From Propionivibrio dicarboxylicus (GTDB taxonomy: Bacteria > Pseudomonadota > Gammaproteobacteria > Burkholderiales > Rhodocyclaceae): a stretch of 64,000 bases of DNA. The position numbers and the translations under genes were made by a program. How positions within the stretch are numbered: position 1 is the stretch's first letter; each line of letters opens with the position of its first letter. Below the pieces are notes generated by a model. That model saw only the letters and a program-made list of their open reading frames with translations. It ran no database searches and was not told the origin of the DNA. Below are positions 44,972 to 53,009 of this stretch, piece by piece. The stretch is from positions 1-64,000 of the forward strand of contig NZ_FNCY01000011.1 in NCBI RefSeq assembly GCF_900099695.1. Direction: 5' to 3'.

Positions 44972-46378
44972 TTACGTCGGTATCAACTTCGCCAAACGCT
45001 GCAGGGCATCTTCAATCCTGTCGCTCCAAGGAAGTCCGCAGGCCAGTCTCAGGCAATTGGTATAACGCCCGCTCGCCGAGAACATCTCCCCGGGAACGAA
45101 GGTAATACCGGCTTCGACCGCCCGCCGGTGCAACAACATCACATTCACGTCTTCAGGCAAGGCAACCCAGAGGACGAAACCGCCCACCGGATCGGTAATA
45201 CGTGTTTCTGCCGGAAAATGACGGACCACGGCATCCCGCGTTCTCGCCACCTGTTCGCCGAGACGCCGGCGCAGGGTGCGCACATGCGTTTCGAATCCGC
45301 GCGAATCGAGCAATTCGGCCAGTACACGCTGCGTCAGCGGATTGGTCTTGCCGCTGGTCAGCGCCTTTTGCAGCGAAATGTCGGTGAAGCGTTTGCCCGC
45401 GGCGACATAACCGACGCGCAAGGACGGGCTGACAATCTTGGAAAATGAGGAACAGAGGATGGTGTTGCCGCTCTTGTCGAAGGCATAGATCGGCCGCGGC
45501 CGCTCGGCGGTGAAACAGATGTCGCCGTAAATGTCGTCTTCGATAAGCGGCACGTTGCGCGACGACAGCAGGCGCGCAATCGCCTTCTTGTTCTCGTCGG
45601 GGATGATGCATCCCAACGGGTTATTGCCGTTGGCGATCAGGATACAGGCGGCGACTTCGCCGTTCTTCGTCGCCGCATCGAGGGCCTCGACCGACACGCC
45701 GGTTTCCGGGTTCGTCGGCAGCTCCAGGGCTTTCAGGCCCATCGCCTCGAGCATCTGCAGCATGACGTAATAGGTCGGCGACTCGACCGCGACCGTGTCG
45801 CCCGGCTGAGTGACTGCCTGCAGGCTCAGCTTGAGCGCCTCGGTACAGGAATTGGTGGCGATGATCTCGTCGAGCGATACGGCATAGCCGCAGTCGAGCG
45901 AGCGGCGAACGATCGATTTGGCGAAGGCGTTCTCGCTGTGGGCGCCGTCGCTCAGGCCCGCCAGCAGCTTCACGTGCTTCCGCGCCAGACTCGCGTAGAG
46001 ACGCGCGAGGCGCGCCGTCGGCAGGAGTTCCGGCGCCGGCGATGCCGATCCGAACGGAACCGCATGCGGCATGCCGTTAGCACGCAGGATGCCGAGCATG
46101 CGGTGGGTGATGCCGACCTCGACCGGCTCCGGCACGAGGTCGCTGCTCTCGATTTCGAGCGGCCGCAGGTTTCTTTGCTTGACGTAATATCCCGACTGCG
46201 GCCGGGCTTCCACGAGGCCCCTGCTTTCGAGCACGCGCAGCGCCTGGATGACCGTCGACGCCGACAGCTTGCGCTGCTGGGCAAGCCGCCGCACCGAGGG
46301 CAAGCGATCGCCGGGACGAATCTGCCCCGCGCCGATCAGCGCCGTGAACTCTTGAGCAATACTCTCGTAGATATGCAT
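44972..46378 (-). CDS. MocR-type (GntR-aminotransferase) regulator of the ureide cluster
   Basis: A 468-residue MocR protein: GntR winged helix (about residues 1-70, GDRLPSVRRLAQQRKLSASTVIQALRVLESRGLVEARPQSGYYV) and an aminotransferase class I fold with PLP-lysine K314 in CSSFSKIVSPSLRVGY. MocR proteins use PLP chemistry to sense amino compounds and activate or repress nearby genes. It is first in the ureide operon, 84 bases ahead of the fused transferase gene, so it is the probable regulator. The amino-containing ureidoglycine is a plausible signal (inference). No clear ribosome binding site at ATG 46378. Confidence 0.9.
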   Translation of the reverse strand: MHIYESIAQEFTALIGAGQIRPGDRLPSVRRLAQQRKLSASTVIQALRVLESRGLVEARPQSGYYVKQRNLRPLEIESSDLVPEPVEVGITHRMLGILRANGMPHAVPFGSASPAPELLPTARLARLYASLARKHVKLLAGLSDGAHSENAFAKSIVRRSLDCGYAVSLDEIIATNSCTEALKLSLQAVTQPGDTVAVESPTYYVMLQMLEAMGLKALELPTNPETGVSVEALDAATKNGEVAACILIANGNNPLGCIIPDENKKAIARLLSSRNVPLIEDDIYGDICFTAERPRPIYAFDKSGNTILCSSFSKIVSPSLRVGYVAAGKRFTDISLQKALTSGKTNPLTQRVLAELLDSRGFETHVRTLRRRLGEQVARTRDAVVRHFPAETRITDPVGGFVLWVALPEDVNVMLLHRRAVEAGITFVPGEMFSASGRYTNCLRLACGLPWSDRIEDALQRLAKLIPT

Positions 46379-46712
46379 GAGGGCATTATGGTTTCCGAAA
46401 CTGTGCCGCACCACATACAGTTTGAGATTTTTTGTTGCAATACAGTTATAGCCGACTGTAATGGTACCTCCAGCGCATGCGTAACGCATCTGCCATGACG
46501 ACGCACTGACCGCCGCCCCCCGGCGAAGCGTGGCGCATCCGTGCCAAAAACGCCTCGCGCCCGCGATCTGCGCCCGGGCGACAGCACCCCGACAGCAGGC
46601 GCCGCGATGCCACCGGAACAGCACCGGCACCGGATTGAGAAGGCACCGTGGCACATGGCACGCGAAATGCTAGTTCTCTCCCGTGATCATCGAGAAAGAA
46701 AGGAAAAACGCC
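46379..46712. other. Gap upstream of the ureide operon: operator-like repeats
   Basis: The 334 bases between the MocR gene and the first small plus-strand gene have no gene. They hold two direct ATACAGTT repeats and an inverted third copy (see the operator entry). A weak leftward promoter can be drawn as TTGCAA and TATGTG with a 17-base spacer. The rest is ordinary GC-rich sequence. Confidence 0.5.
46415..46461. promoter_or_regulatory. MocR operator candidate: ATACAGTT direct repeats plus inverted copy
   Basis: ATACAGTT occurs at 46415-46422 and again at 46440-46447, 25 bases apart. The inverted half ACTGTAA follows at 46455-46461, so TACAGT and ACTGTA also form a dyad. Two direct repeats with a third inverted element are the known layout of GabR- and PdxR-type MocR operators. 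It lies 37-83 bases upstream of the MocR start codon. Confidence 0.6.
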
Positions 46713-46826
46713 ATGTTCCCCACCAATCTGCTCGTCGAAATGGGTGCCACCTACATTTTTCCGTTCATCGAGGCTGCCGCCAGCTCTTACCTGGAGCGCC
46801 TTCAACGCACTAATACGGGAAATTAG
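46713..46826 (+). CDS. 37-residue hypothetical protein
   Basis: Not recognised. The frame M-F-P-T-N-L-L-V-E-M-G-A... ends R-T-N-T-G-N and is preceded by AAGGA eight bases before the ATG. The middle is hydrophobic and aromatic (GATYIFPFIEAAASSYLERL), possibly an amphipathic helix. It is upstream of another small gene on the same strand. Evidence is the ribosome binding site and codon use only. Confidence 0.4.
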   Translation: MFPTNLLVEMGATYIFPFIEAAASSYLERLQRTNTGN

Positions 46827-46890
46827 GCACTAATCGGGTGCTCGCAGCGGTCGCTGCGCCACCTCCCTGTACGCATCCTGGAGAACGATC

Positions 46891-47067
46891 ATGCATAAAC
46901 GGATAGGCAATCTGCATTCCAGTCTCGAGCGATTTGTCGATGCCCTGCTCAAGTATCAAACCTCCGTCGTCGAGATCAATCGCGCCGCGCAGCGCCAACT
47001 CCGCGCCAACGATGACATGCGCAAAAATCTCAAAAGCATCGCCTCGGTATTTCGCGTCTCTCCCTAG
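46891..47067 (+). CDS. 58-residue hypothetical helical protein
   Basis: Not recognised. GGAG lies seven bases before the ATG. The protein is charged and helical (HSSLERFVDALLKYQTSVVE, then NRAAQRQLRANDD), with no membrane segment. It starts 64 bases after the 37-residue gene and is followed by a GC-rich hairpin, so the two may be a small operon. Confidence 0.55.
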   Translation: MHKRIGNLHSSLERFVDALLKYQTSVVEINRAAQRQLRANDDMRKNLKSIASVFRVSP

Positions 47068-47083
47068 ATCCGCGGCGCCGCAC

Positions 47084-47108
47084 CGGGCGGCATGAACACC
47101 GCCGCCCG
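47084..47108 (+). terminator. Hairpin after the small genes
   Basis: CGGGCGGC at 47084-47091 pairs with GCCGCCCG at 47101-47108 around a nine-base loop, 17 bases after the 58-residue gene. No T-run follows. Confidence 0.4.
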
Positions 47109-47270
47109 CCGATTCTGGTCCGGATCAAAAGCAATGAACGGAGGCGTTCCTTGTATTCTGCATCAGCACAGTTTTGCGGCGGGGCGCACGGGGATTCGCG
47201 ACCGACAAACCGACAGCCCCCGCGCCACCCCGTGCGCGCCCCCGAGGAAATGCGCGCCTGACACCGAGCG

Positions 47271-47640
47271 CTATGCCATCACGTTCGCCGCATAAATCGA
47301 TGTCATACGCGCCTGGAAATCGCTCGTCGAAAGCGCCGTCCCGGCCGACGCCGGCGCCATCTGCGCCATTGCCGTGATCAAGCGCTCCGCCAGCGTGTCC
47401 GCTGCCTTCCAGCCCGCCGGTGACGGCGTGCCCGCGGCGACGACATCGGCGGCCGACAACATGCGATGGTCATTGGTCACGAAGCGCTCCACCTTGGCCG
47501 CCGGATCGCTGAAGAATCCGCGGATCGTCATCGTCGCGGCGCTGTCTGTCAGGCCCACCGCCAGATCGGCCGTCCCGTCCCGGCGCGAGAAGCAGACCTG
47601 GCCGATCGATGCATCGATGAACAGCGTGTCGCGATTATCG
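47271..47640 (-). pseudogene. C-terminal fragment of an RTX-type protein
   Basis: The minus-strand frame ends at a stop at 47271 and is open up to about 47640, with no start of its own. It reads DTLFIDASIGQV...MTIRGFFSDPAAKVERFV...LSAADV, the pattern of the strand-rich domain that follows RTX repeats. It is in the direction of the lipase gene but separated from it by an RTX segment that points the other way. Confidence 0.6.
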
Positions 47641-47642
47641 TC

Positions 47643-48683
47643 GACTTTTTTTACTACAACGGCTCATTTTATCCTTCTGGAATTGAATCGATCCGTTTTG
47701 CGGACGGAAGCGAATGGGGCCGTGCGGACATCATTGTCGCGATGCGGACGGCAACCGGTGGCGACGACATGTTGTACGGCGACGGAGCGGACGACATTCT
47801 TTCCGGCCTGGGCGGAAACGATACGCTGTATGGGTATGGCGGCAACGACACGCTGGACGGCGGGGCGGGGAACGATCTTCTCGACGGCGGCGACGGTAAT
47901 GACACGTATCTCTTTGGTCGTGGCGACGGGCAGGATGTGATATCGAGCTGTGAATGGAATCCTTCGAAGCGGGATGAACTGAGGTTCAAGGCGGGCGTGA
48001 CGGCGGCGGACGTGGCCGTGCGTCGTCAATGGAATGATCTGATTCTCCGTGTCGCCGAGACGTCCGATCAAGTGACGGTTAAAAACCACTTTTATTCCCG
48101 CGATGGAGGCTATCCATACCGTGTCGAGTCGATCCGCTTTTCTGACGGAAGCGCATGGGGGGGAGCCGACATCGAGGCGCGGATGATAATCGCCACGGAG
48201 GGCGATGATGCCTTGTCCGGCGATGACATGAGCAACGTTCTTTCCGGACTCGGCGGCAACGATACGCTCTATGGTTACGGCGGCGACGACACGCTCGATG
48301 GCGGTGTGGGGAACGACAGTCTGGAAGGCGGCTCCGGCAACGACACCTACCTCTTCGGTCGGGGGGACGGCCAGGACACGATCGGAGGGTGGGATCGGGA
48401 TCCCAACAAGCAGGATGTGGTTCGCTTCAAGGAGGATGTGCGGCCGGAGGATGTGACGGCATCACGCACCTGGTGGGGCGCCCTGACGCTCGGCATCCGG
48501 GGGATGCCGGATCAATTGACGGTCCAGTACTATTTTGCCAACGGTAGTGATTTCAATCCTGGCGGCATCGAGGCGATCCGCTTTGCCGACGGAACAGCTT
48601 GGGATGCCGCGGCGATCAGCATGCGGCTATTGAAGGGCTCGGAGGATAGCCGAGTCGTCATCTCTTGGAAGGCCGGACTCTGA
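47643..48683 (+). pseudogene. Inverted RTX segment: two nonapeptide-repeat units, no start
   Basis: This plus-strand stretch codes for two homologous units of about 145 residues. Each has calcium-binding nonapeptides (GLGGNDTLYGYGGNDTLDGG, GNDTYLFGRGDGQD) followed by a strand domain ending IESIRFSDGSAWGGADI or IEAIRFADGTAWDAAAI. RTX homology begins near 47643 with FFYYNGSFYPSGIESIRF, with no start codon or ribosome binding site; upstream sequence in this frame is antisense to the neighbouring fragment. Its end overlaps the lipase gene tail in antisense. It looks like part of a lipase-RTX gene turned around. Confidence 0.7.
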
Positions 48684-49387
48684 AGAAAGGCAGTGAGTAG
48701 CGCCTGCGAATGCAGATCGCCCGCCGCCGCGTCACCACCATGTATGATCGGGCTTTGCATACCCAGCGTCGAGAAAGCAGAGAACGGCGGCGTATGCAAC
48801 AGTTCGCCGGTGACATATTGCCCTGTTACCTTGCCAACACGATCGTTGCCGCCAGCATATACGAGCAGTTCGGGCGCCAGTTCGTTCAGGCGTTCCGCGC
48901 AGTAGCCTTTGTCATTGAGATAGGCGATGACACCATCGCGCACACTCGTGCTGGCAGCATTGGCAAATGGTGCCTGGTCGAAGGTCACTGCCGCTCGGTC
49001 GAACATGACGCCCATCAACGCCGCAAGCCCACCACCGAGACTGTGACCGGTGAAACTGATAGTCGCGCCGGGATTGGCTTCTTTCACTACGAGGTAATAC
49101 TGCGCGGCTTCGTACAACTGCATCGTGCCCAAGCCCGACGCCAGTGCCGCGTCGGCTGCTTTGTCTGCCAGCGATTTGTCGTAGGTGCCAGCAAAGGAGA
49201 TGACGATTTCGGTGTCTTGCTGAAATGCAACCGCTTCAAAACCCGAGTTCCGATTACTCACGTGAGAATCCGGATTTTCGATCTTCATCCAGCCAAGCGG
49301 AGCCGGCAAACGGTTGTTCCCATCACGAGTATCGTAATAAGAAGTTCCTGCCATTAGTGCGCAATCAAGTTCAAATTGAGATGCCAT
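48530..49387 (-). CDS. Class 3 lipase domain with an antisense-derived tail (truncated RTX lipase)
   Basis: A 285-codon frame. Residues 1 to about 245 are a lipase_3-type domain with nucleophile S116 in TGHSLGGGLAALMG and a possible catalytic His in IIHGGDAAAGDLHSQ. Homologous domains start larger RTX lipases exported by type I secretion. After about residue 245 the frame runs antisense through the RTX segment on the other strand (the tail SRMLIAAASQAVPSAKRI is antisense to AAISMRLL), so the natural C-terminus is lost. GGAG lies seven bases before the ATG. It is 17 bases downstream of the lipoprotein gene, probably in operon with it. Without RTX and secretion signal it is probably not exported. 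Confidence 0.7.
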   Translation of the reverse strand: MASQFELDCALMAGTSYYDTRDGNNRLPAPLGWMKIENPDSHVSNRNSGFEAVAFQQDTEIVISFAGTYDKSLADKAADAALASGLGTMQLYEAAQYYLVVKEANPGATISFTGHSLGGGLAALMGVMFDRAAVTFDQAPFANAASTSVRDGVIAYLNDKGYCAERLNELAPELLVYAGGNDRVGKVTGQYVTGELLHTPPFSAFSTLGMQSPIIHGGDAAAGDLHSQALLTAFLQSPAFQEMTTRLSSEPFNSRMLIAAASQAVPSAKRIASMPPGLKSLPLAK

Positions 49388-49404
49388 GACTTTTCTCCGT
49401 AAAG

Positions 49405-50115
49405 TTAGTTTGCTTTAGCGTCCATCATCCGTTTTCCAATGGAATCCCCTGGTCCAACCCATGAGCCTTTATAGAAAATCCGTTCTTCGCACAGATCCTT
49501 AATCCGCTTCTCCGGAAGCGGCTCCCGCAAAATCGTTTTGAATTCAGGTTGTGGAATGTTGCTGTTGAGTTTTTTTATGAGTTCGGCCGAAACAGACGGC
49601 TGCGATGCAATCGTTTTCATTTCGGATTTGGTACTGATCACCAAATTGATTTCTTTGAACTCTGGCGGCAGGTCGTTCAAGGGGATGCGATGCCAGTCTT
49701 TGCCGTCGTGCTTGAAGATGACATAAGGCGGATTTGGCCGACCCCATTTGTTGTAGGACAAACACAGGTTCGGTTCGGTGATGACATAGGGCGTCCTGTC
49801 GATGATATGCAAGGCGAGTAGTTTGAAATTCGCCCGACCAATATCCTCGCTATATTCGCTCTTGAAGCTGAGTCTTTTCCCCAACCCTGGCATGCTGAAG
49901 CTCAGTTCCTGTGCCTTGATCGGCGCCGATTGCCCAAGTTCATGCCGGCCGCCGTAAGACTGAGAACGCAATACTGTGAGGCGCGTTCCGTCGTGGAGCA
50001 GAACCTCTTCTTCCCAGTAGTCGTTTCGATCCGAACAGGCACAAAGCCCTATCGCCACGACCACCATCAAGCCGATATTCCCGGCCAGTTTCTTCCAACG
50101 TCCTATGGAGTTCAT
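49405..50115 (-). CDS. Lipoprotein of the RTX/lipase locus
   Basis: A 236-residue protein with a lipoprotein signal: MNSIGRWKKLAGN, a hydrophobic stretch and lipobox L-C-A-C with C27. The rest is not a family I recognise; it is hydrophilic, with YVITEPNLCLSYNKWGRP and a C-terminal LCEERIFYKGSWVGPGD. GGAG lies five bases before the ATG. The beginning is repeated at the chimeric gene further upstream (51555), so the locus was duplicated. Being paired with a lipase it might be an immunity or chaperone-type protein, but this is speculation. Confidence 0.7.
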   Translation of the reverse strand: MNSIGRWKKLAGNIGLMVVVAIGLCACSDRNDYWEEEVLLHDGTRLTVLRSQSYGGRHELGQSAPIKAQELSFSMPGLGKRLSFKSEYSEDIGRANFKLLALHIIDRTPYVITEPNLCLSYNKWGRPNPPYVIFKHDGKDWHRIPLNDLPPEFKEINLVISTKSEMKTIASQPSVSAELIKKLNSNIPQPEFKTILREPLPEKRIKDLCEERIFYKGSWVGPGDSIGKRMMDAKAN

Positions 50116-50420
50116 GCCGTCTCCCGATGAGTTTTGTTGTTCGCCGATTGCTCGGCGCAGTGAAATTCACACCGCGCACCGAAACGCTCAATTGTGCGGA
50201 ATAATTCGGCACGCCGTAACTGTCAGATTTGACAGTACGACTATTTTTTTCAATGGCTTGGGAACAATCTATAGCAGGAAGAGAAATGCGAAAAAAACAC
50301 GTGTTTTTAGTGTTTTACAGCACAACAACTGCGCTTATGAAATATTTTTCGTGACTTATTTGGCAGATATTGCTAGATTAAGCATGCAACCATAACATTG
50401 TTAATTGACGACGCACTCAC
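50010..50420 (-). repeat. Duplicated promoter and lipoprotein-start region, copy A
   Basis: Shares about 75-85% identity by eye with 51455-51865 (copy B). It runs from the lipoprotein signal-peptide codons through the leader, the dyad at 50219-50236, an AT-rich stretch and TTGACGACGC. The third copy (52290-52560) shares the dyad, the AT-rich stretch and the TTGACGACGC end only. Boundaries are approximate. Confidence 0.75.
50219..50236. promoter_or_regulatory. 18-bp lux-box-like dyad, copy A
   Basis: ACTGTCAGATTTGACAGT is an inverted repeat with seven-base arms (ACTGTCA/TGACAGT) around four bases. Spacing and the CTG/CAG ends resemble LuxR-family autoinducer boxes. It is 104 bases upstream of the lipoprotein start codon. 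Confidence 0.6.
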
Positions 50421-50465
50421 CGGCACTCCACACCCCCCTTAAAGCCACGCGTCGTCAATTTTTTT
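50403..50465 (+). terminator. 12-bp stem with T-run at the end of the RTX chimera
   Basis: AATTGACGACGC at 50403-50414 pairs perfectly with GCGTCGTCAATT at 50449-50460 over a 34-base loop and is followed by five more T on the plus strand. The stop codon of the minus-strand RTX remnant lies inside the right arm. The same structure recurs at 52491-52558. Confidence 0.6.
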
Positions 50466-51555
50466 CAGCACTACGACTCCCCGCGACAGACGCAATCCAT
50501 GCACAGATGCTGATAGCATCCGTCCCGTCGCTACGACCGAAGAGATAGGTGTCGTTGCCTGCGCCACCGTCCAGCAAATCGTTCCCTGCCCCGCCTTCGA
50601 GCGTGTCATCGCCCCCTTGGCCGTAGAGCCGGTCGTTGCCCGCTTCGCCTTGCAGCCCGTCGTTCCCGCCATTGCCCTCGATCTCGTCGTTACCGTCCCA
50701 GCCGGCGATCACGTCGTTGCATTCTCCGCCGATGAAGTTGTCATTGCCCCGCGTCGCGACCAACCCGCTCCGGGCCATATCGGCAACCGTGACGATGTCA
50801 TCGCCCATGTCCCCCAACACGTCTTCGAACGCCTGCGTGTCGAGTTCGTTCAGCTTGTTGGTCTGGCTCAGGTTCTTGAGAAACTCGCCAAGCTGCGCCT
50901 TGCCTGCTGCCCGGTTCTCTTCCAGTTTCGCCGCCAGCAGCGGCAGCACCCCGCCAAGGTCGCCCTTGACGCTATGCGTCGTCTCGTCCCAATCGTAGCG
51001 GATCACATCGTAGAACTCGTTCAGCCACGTCTGTTGCATGAGTTGCGCCGTAATGCCGTTGGCGAATTTGTCGAAGGCAGCGAGCAGCACCGCTGCCGCC
51101 GGCCCGTGCGGGTTCGGATCTTTGGTGCCCCAGCACCACACGCCTTCGTAGCTTTCTCCCAGCAGCGCTTCCATCGCGTAGAGTTTTCGGGCATCGCCGA
51201 TGACGTTGCCTTACATCCAGTTCGCCCGGCTCGCCGGGTCTTTGTCCGTCACCCTCGTCCAGGCGTAGATGATTTGCACCGTCAGTGCTTGCCGGGCGAT
51301 CGGGTCGGCTTCCGCGCCAAATTGTTCGATCAGGTCTTTCAGCGCATGATTTCCGTCTCGCGCTTCCTGCGCCATGACTTGCCACAGGCTCCCGACATTG
51401 CCCATGCCGACGATGTTCGGCATCTCGCGGAGTTCGCTCGTCACGTCCAGCACTTCTTCTTTCCAGTGATCACCGCAGGCACAAAGCCCTATGGCCATCA
51501 TCACCACCAAGTCGATATTTCCGGCCAGTCTCTTCCAACGTCCTATGGAGTTCAT
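50455..51555 (-). pseudogene. Lipoprotein-RTX chimera with in-frame stop
   Basis: Starts like the neighbouring lipoprotein (MNSIGRWKRLAGN, lipobox LCAC) with GGGAGACAGC before the ATG at 51555, then switches after about 35 residues into an RTX-protein internal region (GSLWQVMAQEARDGNHALK, TDPIARQALT-like). An in-frame TAA at 51213-51211 interrupts it; the same frame continues with GNVIGDARKLYAMEALLGES and calcium-binding nonapeptides (GNDGLQGEAGNDRLYGQGGDDTLEGG) to a stop at 50455. So the reading frame was one gene, now broken, and itself a recombination product of a lipoprotein start with an RTX body. Confidence 0.75.
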
Positions 51556-51865
51556 GCTGTCTCCCAATGGGTTTTGTCGTTCGCCGATTGCCCGACGCCA
51601 GTGAAATTCACACCGCGCACGGTAATGTCCAATTGTGCGGAATAATGCGGCGCTCCGGAACTGTTAGATTTGACAGTATGACTATTTTTATTCAATGACT
51701 TGGAGGAAATCTATGGCAGAGTGAAATACGACTAATAGACGTATTTATAATGATTTACAAAACAAAAACGCACATAAAGAAAATTTTTCGTGACTTATTA
51801 GGCAAACGTTGTTAGATTAAGCATACAGCCATGACACTGTTTTTTGACGACGCACTTACCTGCGC
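51455..51865 (-). repeat. Duplicated promoter region, copy B
   Basis: Second copy of the 50010-50420 region, offset by about 1441 bases. After GACGACGCACTTACC it changes directly into a degenerate RTX-coding stretch. Confidence 0.7.
51660..51677. promoter_or_regulatory. 18-bp lux-box-like dyad, copy B
   Basis: ACTGTTAGATTTGACAGT, one base from copy A in the left arm, 105 bases upstream of the chimeric gene start codon at 51555. Confidence 0.55.
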
Positions 51866-51920
51866 CGCCGTCTAGCAGGTCGTTTCCCGGTTCGCCTTCC
51901 AGCGTGTCGTCGCCGGCCTA
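51855..51920 (-). pseudogene. Short RTX nonapeptide remnant
   Basis: Minus-strand codons read GDDTLEGEPGNDLLDGGAG, two RTX nonapeptides, with no flanking gene. It abuts promoter copy B, replacing the right arm of its terminal stem. Confidence 0.6.
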
Positions 51921-52311
51921 CCTGCACTCACCGATCACAGGCGCAATTTCGAGCCCGGCACGGAGGGCCAAGCCCCTGATCGATACCGATCGCGCGAATT
52001 CTTTACTTCAACCACCGCTCAGCGAACAGAGACTTCAATATCGCCGATGTCACACAACGGCAGTTGTTTCCGCCAACAGGCGTTACAGGCGCACGACCCA
52101 GCGGCAAAATGGCCACCCCACGATCAAGGCGAGAGTTCCGGCAGTGCCATCCCAATGTCGTGCAATGTTCGCTCCCCCTCCAGAGACGCTTCGAGGCTTG
52201 CCGACTGTGCTGCAACGCCAATTCTTTCCTGAAAGGGCTATGCTCGAATCACTCCGATTTCGAGCCGCACAGTAAAGAGAGGGATTCGGCCCACCAGAGC
52301 GGCGGGCGCAA

Positions 52312-52329
52312 CCTGTCAGATTTGACAGT
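52312..52329. promoter_or_regulatory. 18-bp lux-box-like dyad, copy C
   Basis: CCTGTCAGATTTGACAGT: the 16-base core is identical to copy A, only the outer left base differs. Its conservation in a segment where the rest has drifted suggests selection or recent duplication. Confidence 0.55.
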
Positions 52330-52490
52330 CAGACGAGTTGTATCAATAACTTGAGATCAAAACAGAATCTAAAAACTCACAAAAACATTATATTTTTTAG
52401 TGTGTTACCAAATAACCTCCATGAAATTTAGTCGTCAATAGTGTGACATATTTGGCAAACGAAATTTAATTATCAATCCAATATGGCGCC

Positions 52491-52558
52491 ATTGACGACG
52501 CACTCAACGGCTTTCCCTCCCGCCACCCCCTGAAGCCGCGCGTCGTCAATTTTTTTTT
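52491..52558 (+). terminator. 11-bp stem with T-run, copy of 50403-50465
   Basis: ATTGACGACGC at 52491-52501 pairs with GCGTCGTCAAT at 52540-52550, followed by eight more T on the plus strand. Confidence 0.6.
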
Positions 52559-52639
52559 ACTGCATGGCGACAGAAACGTCATCCATTTTCTCCCTGGATA
52601 TTTCCGCAGCATACCGCGTCCCCACGGGACGTTAACGAT

Positions 52640-52770
52640 GCCAGCCCCATCCGTATCGTCGTATCGACGCAGCCCTTTGGCTCGCCATCGCCGCAACACT
52701 CGATCCGATCGTCATCGTCCCAGCAGGCGATCACATCGTTTGCGAAACGAGCATGCGATGCAGTCCTGAT
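52640..52770 (-). pseudogene. Eroded RTX remnant
   Basis: The minus-strand frame reads RSGADIRTASHARFANDVIACWDDDDRIECCGDGEP in pieces, matching RSGLVATRGNDNF...NDVIAGWDGNDEIEGNGGN in the chimera, with many glycine-to-cysteine and other changes that would ruin calcium binding. No start or stop context. Confidence 0.55.
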
Positions 52771-53009
52771 ATCGGCACCGCTTCGCGACGAATGCGGGCA
52801 TACGTCGAAGCAGTTGCGCAAGAACATCCAGTCGCTGTTCTGCCAGCGCCTACGACAATCAAGCAGGCCTATCTCGGCAGGACATAACAGAGCGGCGCGA
52901 GCGACAACGTCTGGCCGACTAGCGCGAATTGATGTAATTTCACAAAATCGACAGGCGCCCCGGGCGCAGCATCCGCCAAACCCTATGTGCATAACGGATT
53001 ACATCACCC

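Larger units (their letters stand above)
52290..52560 (-). repeat. Duplicated promoter region, copy C
   Basis: Third, more diverged copy: the dyad, the AT-rich stretch with a TTTGGCAAA-like block and the TTGACGACGC stem remain, but there is no lipoprotein start downstream of it. Confidence 0.65.
51556..53009. other. Gene-poor region with RTX remnants
   Basis: About 1.45 kb without an intact gene. It contains promoter copy B with its dyad, a short minus-strand RTX remnant (GDDTLEGEPGNDLLDGGAG, about 51855-51920), unassigned sequence at 51930-52290, promoter copy C with its dyad, a terminator-like stem, and an eroded RTX stretch at about 52640-52770. AT content is well above that of the flanking genes at 51660-51850 and 52320-52500. 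Confidence 0.65.

Noticed and set aside
47466-47642. Start of a single gene reading into the plus-strand RTX repeats
   Set aside because: The first 60 residues are antisense to an RTX-like fragment on the minus strand and have no ribosome binding site; RTX homology begins only near 47643.
47755-48360. CRISPR-like tandem repeats
   Set aside because: The repeated DNA encodes RTX nonapeptides; units are too short, contiguous and coding.
47640-48660. Site-specific invertible element with its own recombinase
   Set aside because: No long inverted repeats flank the segment and no invertase or tyrosine recombinase gene is in the window; kept only as an inversion of unknown origin.
51930-52290. Possible transposase remnant
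   Set aside because: No frame shows transposase motifs and no terminal inverted repeats or target duplications are visible.
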